Shown in pieces: positions 62,121-64,000 of a stretch of 64,000 bases of DNA (position 1 is the first letter of the stretch; every line of letters starts with the position of its first letter). The position numbers and the translations under genes were made by a program. The notes under the pieces were generated by a model that was not told where the DNA came from, searched no databases, and was given only the letters and a program-made list of their open reading frames with translations. The stretch is from Vespula vulgaris. Taxonomy: Eukaryota; Arthropoda; Insecta; Hymenoptera; Vespidae. Location of the stretch: NCBI RefSeq assembly GCF_905475345.1, contig NC_066588.1, positions 931,501-995,500 on the forward strand, in the 5' to 3' direction.

Positions 62121-64000
62121 TTATTTTTCTAATGAATCACATCCAAATAATATGTATTCTTCTCGCGATAACCAAAAAGGATTACCTTCTACATATTCGG
62201 GTGGTGTTTTATCTATAAGTTATTTAAAAATTCTAATTATTTAAATCTTAATAACAAACGTTCATCATTATTACTATTTAAGCTGTTAGAAGGAAAAAAT
62301 ATAAATATTAATATTACCAGGGTGTGTAGCTAAAGATACATGTGTAGACCCCATTGCAACATTCCAACCATGTGTACCAGGACAACTTCTTATTTCCAAA
62401 ATTTCACTGTATTCGGGTAACAGTTCTCGCAAATCTTTAGTTAGTCTCGATTTGAAACCAGATAAATCTGTATTACCCCCAGTAAGCAGAATATGTGAAA
62501 GGCAATCATGCATTATATCTTCTGGCAAACCAGATGTAACTTCTTTTATTACTTCTGGTAATCCAAGACTAATATACATCATTTCAGGTGCGATATATAA
62601 TTCTGAACCTAATGACACTCTCTGATACATAGGCTCATTTTGTTCTTCAAACGTGAAATGCTATAAAAAAAAGGTATTACTGTATAGATTTATATATTGT
62701 TTTTGGACTGGTTCATATTTATTTGTAAATTGAATTTGATAATTACCCAAAATTGTTTGAATTCATTACAGCTATCAATTCTAAGATTAATATGTTCTTT
62801 TATTTTTTGTACTCCTTCCCTTTCCTCATTTTTAATATTATAACTCAGTCTACATCTCTCTTTTACAGCTAGAGTATCAAGATAAGATATTGGAATTTGA
62901 TGATATTCTTTTCGTTTCCAATGCATAGCTTGTTTCAAGTGATAAGCAACATGCCAACCACCTACTGGTAACAATTTCCAACGTTGAGGCATGACTCTTC
63001 CGCCAATTACTACAGCAACTGTTGTGCTTAACGCACCGCTATCAACTACAATACATGTTTCTACATCCAGTATAGCACATGCTGTTAAAGGTTTTGGAAC
63101 TAAACATACTCTGTAAAGAATATAAATTAGAAATAATGTAAATATAAATTTGTATATTTTAAAAATAATAAAGTTACACATAGCAAAAATACCTTGCTAC
63201 TTTAATTTCTTGAAATAAATAGTGTAGTAATTGCTTCCTTAACACAGGATGTATAGCCAATGGCTCGCAAAACATGAGTACTGCATTTGGCTTTTTTAAT
63301 GTTACATTTAAATCCATTTGATGAAACAAATGATCAAGAAAAATTTTAAGAATTAAAAATGTTCCACTATTTAATAAAGCTTCAGCTGGACTAAAAACTT
63401 CAATATTTGGTATACCAAGAATTTTTACGGTATCTGTACAATAACCATTTATAAGTTTCTGATAAATAGAATTAGTTTTTGTAAAGGAAAGGTAACTATG
63501 AAGTTTAATTAATTTTTTCTTTTCTTTAAATAATTGAAATGGATTACAAAATAGACAAAACAGTCTTGTTGTAGGTAATTCAGTATCATGAAATCCTAAT
63601 AATTTTAATTTCCTTGCTAATGATTTTCCTTTACTTATTGGACATGTACTACAACTTGGTATATTTGGTATTAATACCTCCTCCTCATGTTCCTTATTAA
63701 AATGTTTTGGGACAGCAAACATAGAAAAATGCCTCTTTAAACAATCGGATGGTGTAATTGCCCATGTATATTTATTTCCTATTTCGATTATAACTTTAGC
63801 ATTTAACTCTTCCACGCAATTCCTTTGACATGTATAGCCATTGCAATTCCAACACTTTGGAAACCGTACATTTTCACCTAATGTAATTATCATATGCAGT
63901 CTATAACACATCTCCTTAAAATTGACAGAAAATGATTGTAATTGCTTTATGTCGGGAAATTTAAATTGTACTTGCGATAATAACTGTAGCCACTTTATTT
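62121..64000 (-). CDS. Divergent actin-related protein, 3' part (gene continues beyond the window)
   Basis: Four exon pieces: 64000-63193 (open to the window edge), 63110-62747, 62660-62318 and 62212-62121. The join gives about 535 residues of C-terminal sequence. Actin-fold signs: a phosphate-2-like loop IVVDSGALSTTVAVVIGG, GGWHVAYHLKQAM as in the actin GG(x)LT region, an adenosine-binding loop ILLTGGNTDLSGFKSRL, then AMGSTHVSLATHP and FWLSREEYILFG at the place of WIGGSILASL and WISKQEYDE. The region before the phosphate-2 loop is unlike actin and has CxxC pairs: CWNC, CSTC, CLFC, and also CQRNC. It is far from conventional actin; I cannot assign an Arp subfamily. The first ATG seen inside (63911) is unlikely to be the start because the frame is open upstream. 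Confidence 0.75.

Noticed and set aside
1..64000. tRNA, rRNA, CRISPR, transposase or viral sequences
   Set aside because: I scanned by eye for tRNA box motifs, regular spaced repeats and transposase-like ORFs and found none that hold up; a tRNAscan or repeat-library search would be needed to be certain.

Overview
This window is nuclear DNA of an insect, most likely a hymenopteran (bee, wasp or ant). It is strongly AT-rich, full of (TA)n/(CA)n/(GA)n microsatellites, and carries multi-exon protein genes with short GT-AG introns. The best pointer to the order is a Period protein that assembles from 17 exons to 1123 residues with a conserved C-terminal tail, as I know it from bees; I cannot name the species. 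I see no bacterial, viral or plasmid features, no recognisable transposon ORF, no rRNA and no CRISPR array.

Layout. 1-3.9 kb: no gene, simple repeats. 3.9-4.85 kb (-): unrecognised two-exon gene for a 205-aa coiled-coil protein, with nine CACGTG E-boxes spread over the 3.3 kb upstream of it. 8.2-10.05 kb (-): PEX3 and the small-Tim chaperone Tim8, head-to-tail. 12.5-14.9 kb (+): RBM45 (four RRM-type domains). 17.6-35.8 kb (+): the circadian gene period, 17 coding exons with long introns, including tandem E-boxes in the 5' region and in intron 2. 38.75-41.64 kb (-): 14-exon SLC5-type sodium-coupled solute transporter. 42.6-43.8 kb (-): proteasome subunit beta-6 (beta1), head-to-head with Rictor (44.9-50.6 kb, +). 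51.1-53.2 kb (+): COP9 signalosome subunit 2. 54.2-55.76 kb (+): galactose-1-phosphate uridylyltransferase, convergent with MOCS3/Uba4 (55.9-57.6 kb, -). 58.6-59.8 kb (+): Rab39. 62.1 kb to the window end (-): the 3' part of a divergent actin-related protein.

Most splice models were rebuilt by hand from donor/acceptor sites, reading phase and family similarity, and every complete model closes in frame: unknown 205 aa, PEX3 378, Tim8 93, RBM45 479, PER 1123, SLC5 620, PSMB6 232, Rictor 1510, CSN2 444, GALT 368, MOCS3 436, Rab39 218. These are mostly housekeeping genes. Three neighbours handle protein turnover or ubiquitin-like modification (PSMB6, CSN2, MOCS3) and sit near a clock gene whose product is controlled by degradation; I read this as probably coincidence. 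The observations most worth following are the 6-nt-spaced tandem E-boxes of period, the E-box-rich region upstream of the unknown gene, a GC-AG intron in Rictor, and the cysteine-pair-rich actin-related protein.
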